Assembly (NCBI GenBank): GCA_027031565.1
Contig: JALVPX010000055.1
Span: 1 to 6,548 of the forward strand
Reading direction: 5' to 3'
From: Deltaproteobacteria bacterium
Lineage (GTDB): Bacteria > Desulfobacterota > Dissulfuribacteria > Dissulfuribacterales > JALVPX01
Length of the DNA: 6,548 bases
In this document: piece after piece, positions 5,462 through 6,548 of the stretch
Position numbering within the stretch: position 1 is the first letter of the stretch
Layout: each line of letters opens with the position of its first letter
Notes under the pieces: model-generated
What the model was told of the DNA's origin: nothing
Databases searched by the model: none
The model's input: only the letters and a program-made list of their open reading frames with translations
Position numbers and translations under genes: made by a program

Positions 5462-6548
5462 ACAGGTAAAGGATCTCAGGGTCCTTTATAGAAGTGCACT
5501 TCGTTTAGCTTCGACTCATGATCTGAATGCCCTGTTCCAGATCGTCGCCGACGATCTGGTCAGGGCGACCTCATTAAAAAGGGTGCTTGTGCTTTATTAC
5601 AATCCCAGAAGGGATGTATTGGAGTGCAGGGCCCAGCGCGGCCTGGATCCCGACAACACCCCTTCAACCATACCTTACAAATCTGTAAACGGAATCTTGA
5701 AAAAGGTATGTTCAAGCCTTGAGCCAGTAAACGTCATAAATTTGAAGACGCAAGGCAGTGACAGGCAGGCCACTACGGATGACGAGTGGTTTCTGTTGCC
5801 GGAACAATATGGAGTCCGTGAAGGAAACACCCGGCAGCCCATAAATATCTGCTTGACAGGTCTGGAGCCGGCCAGCTTGGACGAATTAGTCCCTGATGCA
5901 GCCCAATACAATCCTGCAATAGCCATTGAAAGGGGGGATAAGACCGTTGAGGGGCTGCTTGGGGGGCCTGGTTCATTTCTGATAATTCCCATCTGCGAGG
6001 GGAATAATTTTTTGGGGTGTGTTGTTGCAGATAAGGGGGATTCAGAGATTCCGCTTGTTTATGATGAGGCACGGCTTGCTGCTGCCATAGTAAGGCATGC
6101 GTCTCGAAGCATTGCCATGGCTGTTAAACAGCGTGACATGCTGCAGAAAATCGAGGATCGGAACAGGGCGCTGAAAAATGCCAGGAACGAATTGGCGCAA
6201 TCGCTTGAACACAGCAATGACCTGAAAAGTTTTTACGAATCAATTATCCAGAATCTTAAAAGCGGCCTGATCACAATGGACCAAAATATGATCATCAATT
6301 ATGTGAACAAGTCTGCTGAAAAAATGCTCGGATACGAGCATGGAGAACTAATAAATAAATCCATTCGGACAATCCTTCCAGATTCGCAGAGACACAAGCG
6401 CTGCATATTCAGGGAACCGGCTCAGATGCTGGAAATGGATTCCGGATATGTCACTGAAATGGAAATGCAGTGCAAGGACGGAAGTTTGTTGCCGTGTGAA
6501 AGCTGTATTTCCGTAATTATAAATGCTGATGAAGAGATAGACGGCCTT
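5424..6548 (+). CDS. GAF-PAS sensory protein, probable sensor histidine kinase N-terminal part (cut by the window edge)
   Basis: This reading frame is open to the right edge: 375 codons are visible from ATG at 5424. An in-frame stop at 5403-5405 means the ATG is the first start available; a weak GGTGG lies upstream. Residues about 16-235 look like a GAF domain, beginning RVLYRSALRLASTHDLNALF, with the strand SFLIIPICEGNNFLGCVVAD (184-203). The middle part (about 105-165) is long for a GAF and may be an insertion. Residues about 236-268 are a charged, heptad-like linker, probably coiled coil. A PAS domain follows from about 270 (FYESIIQNLKSGLITMD, then NKSAEKMLGY at 295-304). No membrane segment is seen, so the protein is probably cytoplasmic. 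The output domain is missing; a histidine kinase is the commonest case, a guanylate cyclase (GGDEF) or sigma54-activator output is possible. The overlap with the cytochrome gene suggests coupled translation and a regulatory link to the cytochromes, which is inference. Confidence 0.85.
   Translation, partial: MTEQELSSQVLLKQVKDLRVLYRSALRLASTHDLNALFQIVADDLVRATSLKRVLVLYYNPRRDVLECRAQRGLDPDNTPSTIPYKSVNGILKKVCSSLEPVNVINLKTQGSDRQATTDDEWFLLPEQYGVREGNTRQPINICLTGLEPASLDELVPDAAQYNPAIAIERGDKTVEGLLGGPGSFLIIPICEGNNFLGCVVADKGDSEIPLVYDEARLAAAIVRHASRSIAMAVKQRDMLQKIEDRNRALKNARNELAQSLEHSNDLKSFYESIIQNLKSGLITMDQNMIINYVNKSAEKMLGYEHGELINKSIRTILPDSQRHKRCIFREPAQMLEMDSGYVTEMEMQCKDGSLLPCESCISVIINADEEIDGL

Overview
The window looks like a chromosomal segment of a Gram-negative, anaerobically respiring bacterium, most likely a member of the Desulfobacterota (former Deltaproteobacteria). 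The reasons are two very heme-rich c-type cytochromes of the CxxCH kind, a lipoprotein signal on one of them, an envelope-spanning secretion or pilus machine next door, strong AGGAGG ribosome sites, and GTG/TTG start candidates. The lineage is an inference from gene content, not from a marker gene.

Left half (about 1-3297), minus strand: an operon read in the order GspE/PilB-type assembly ATPase, GspF/PilC-type inner-membrane platform protein, then an ExeA/MshM-type AAA ATPase that runs off the left edge. The genes are tightly packed: a 1-base overlap (TAATG) between the first two, and 13 bases between the second and third. The order could belong to a type II secretion system or to an MSHA-like type IV pilus. 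The assembly ATPase carries an N-terminal pair of 24-residue motifs, 5 residues apart, that fit the c-di-GMP-binding MshEN pattern.

Middle (about 3298-3594), divergent intergenic region: a candidate sigma70-type promoter for the secretion operon, a tandem pair of 19-base repeats just downstream of it (in the predicted leader of that transcript), a dyad just upstream of its -35, a 10-base perfect palindrome, and an excess of ATTGG/CCAAT words. I see no convincing promoter for the rightward genes.

Right half (about 3595-6548), plus strand: two paralogous dodecaheme cytochromes, the first with an ordinary signal peptide and the second with a lipoprotein-type signal, then a GAF-PAS sensory protein cut by the right edge. 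Each cytochrome is three repeats of a four-heme module, and module n of one aligns with module n of the other. The sensor gene starts 38 bases inside the end of the second cytochrome gene. The pair looks like a soluble periplasmic plus a membrane-anchored electron carrier (24 hemes together), perhaps made with its own sensor. The electron donor, acceptor and the signal sensed cannot be read from this window.
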